Shown piece after piece: positions 63,503 to 64,000 of a DNA stretch of 64,000 nt (the first letter of the stretch is position 1; each line of letters opens with the position of its first letter). Origin of the DNA: Campylobacterota bacterium (GTDB lineage: Bacteria; Bdellovibrionota; Bacteriovoracia; Bacteriovoracales; Bacteriovoracaceae); NCBI GenBank assembly GCA_003650125.1, contig QNFX01000002.1:1-64000 (forward strand), read 5' to 3'. The notes under the pieces were generated by a model. That model worked only from the letters and a program-made list of their open reading frames with translations. It made no database searches and had not been told where the DNA came from. A program made the translations under genes and the position numbers.

Positions 63503-64000
63503 ATGAAATTATTATTGATGTATATTTTTTTGATATCATCATGTTCAAATATTGAACATGACGATGCTAGATCAAACGGTTCTTTAGCGGAAGATGTCTC
63601 TCCGTTAATTTTAAATACCAAGGTAGATTTATTAACAATACAAGCTGAAACTTTGAAAAATTGTAGCATGAAAGTAGTTTCATTTAAAAATCCAATAATC
63701 AATTTTCATACTAGGAAAGTTAAAGGTGAAACTTATGATATTCGTATCTGTGATGCATATACAAAAAGAGTACCTGTATTCACCAATAAAATAAAAATAT
63801 CTTCAAGTTTAATCAATAAGCTTAAAAAAGAATGCTCAAAAGGTGTAGATGAGTCATGTCTTAATTCTGGTAGATATTTATTGAACACAGGAAACCTTGC
63901 TGAAGGGTTTAGATTATTGAAGATAGGGTGTAAAAATAAAGAAGCAAACTCTTGTATGTATTTGGCACAACATCACAACTCTCTGAAACAAAGTGTTGTA
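63503..64000 (+). CDS. Lipoprotein with Sel1/Hcp-like Cys repeats (3' end outside window)
   Basis: Open from ATG 63503 to the window end, 166 codons without a stop. GGGTGAA lies six bases upstream. The start MKLLLMYIFLISSCS is a lipoprotein signal (Cys14). From about residue 110, KKECSKGVDESCLNSGRYLLNTGNLAEGFRLLKIGCKNKEANSCMYLAQ fits Sel1-like repeats of the Helicobacter Cys-rich protein type, with disulfide-linked helix pairs (C-x6-7-C). Such repeats bind other proteins. It probably forms a pair with the preceding secreted gene. Confidence 0.65.
   Translation, partial: MKLLLMYIFLISSCSNIEHDDARSNGSLAEDVSPLILNTKVDLLTIQAETLKNCSMKVVSFKNPIINFHTRKVKGETYDIRICDAYTKRVPVFTNKIKISSSLINKLKKECSKGVDESCLNSGRYLLNTGNLAEGFRLLKIGCKNKEANSCMYLAQHHNSLKQSVV

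Noticed and set aside
1-64000. CRISPR array or insertion sequence
   Set aside because: No regularly spaced repeats, cas-like genes, transposases or terminal inverted repeats were found by reading.

Overview
The window looks like chromosomal DNA of a Bdellovibrionota bacterium (Bacteriovorax/Halobacteriovorax-like). This is inferred from an AT-rich sequence strikingly rich in GGCC, many secreted Cys-rich proteins and lipoproteins, a pilin-like surface protein, a SUV3-type helicase, HD-GYP and PhaR regulators, secreted and M3 peptidases, and very tight gene packing. No rRNA, CRISPR array or intact mobile element is visible; the two tRNAs are tRNA-His and tRNA-Leu.

Left part (1-13 kb): a cut-off pilin/tail-fibre-like surface gene diverges from a coupled four-gene envelope operon (secreted protein with a copper type II monooxygenase-like C-terminus, periplasmic amidotransferase-fold protein, FAD-oxidase lipoprotein, UbiA-family membrane enzyme). 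Next come tRNA-His, a beta-barrel protein, an RluA pseudouridine synthase, a PrkA kinase and a sulfatase-modifying-factor-like membrane protein with a Cys-rich lipoprotein. 13-17 kb holds a leftward operon for NAD synthesis and sulfur handling: rhodanese, NadA, cysteine desulfurase and a 5'-nucleotidase-like lipoprotein that has lost nearly all metal ligands.

Middle part (17-40 kb): ParA/ParB; a secreted protein behind a sigma-54-type promoter; glycolysis genes pfkA and gpmI; a YejM/LtaS-like membrane sulfatase-fold enzyme; a LysE exporter; an acyl-CoA dehydrogenase; an orphan PD-(D/E)XK nuclease-like protein; an RlmL-type methyltransferase; a homoserine-kinase-like protein; ahcY-rpiB; a DPM1-like glycosyltransferase; a DtxR-family regulator that appears leaderless; an M3 oligopeptidase; a nitronate-monooxygenase-like enzyme; and a secreted M28 aminopeptidase.

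Right part (40-62 kb): a coupled SUV3 helicase / DUF455 ferritin-like / ATP-grasp operon; a TonB-like envelope-spanning Cys protein; an HD-GYP enzyme diverging from a degenerate PP2C-type protein; a leftward operon with an outer-membrane barrel, two ArsA/Get3-like ATPases and reverse transsulfuration (CBS, CGL); PhaR; a TPR lipoprotein; and a complete oppABCDF oligopeptide importer. With ahcY, the CBS/CGL pair gives a route from S-adenosylhomocysteine through homocysteine to cysteine.

From 62.3 kb on, tRNA-Leu, an integrase C-terminal remnant and GGCC-poor DNA with secreted Cys-rich proteins look like the edge of a decayed genomic island. Best candidates for new biology: the copper-oxidase/UbiA operon, the helicase/ferritin-like/ATP-grasp operon, the asymmetric ArsA pair, the pseudo-nucleotidase in the NAD operon, and the orphan nuclease.
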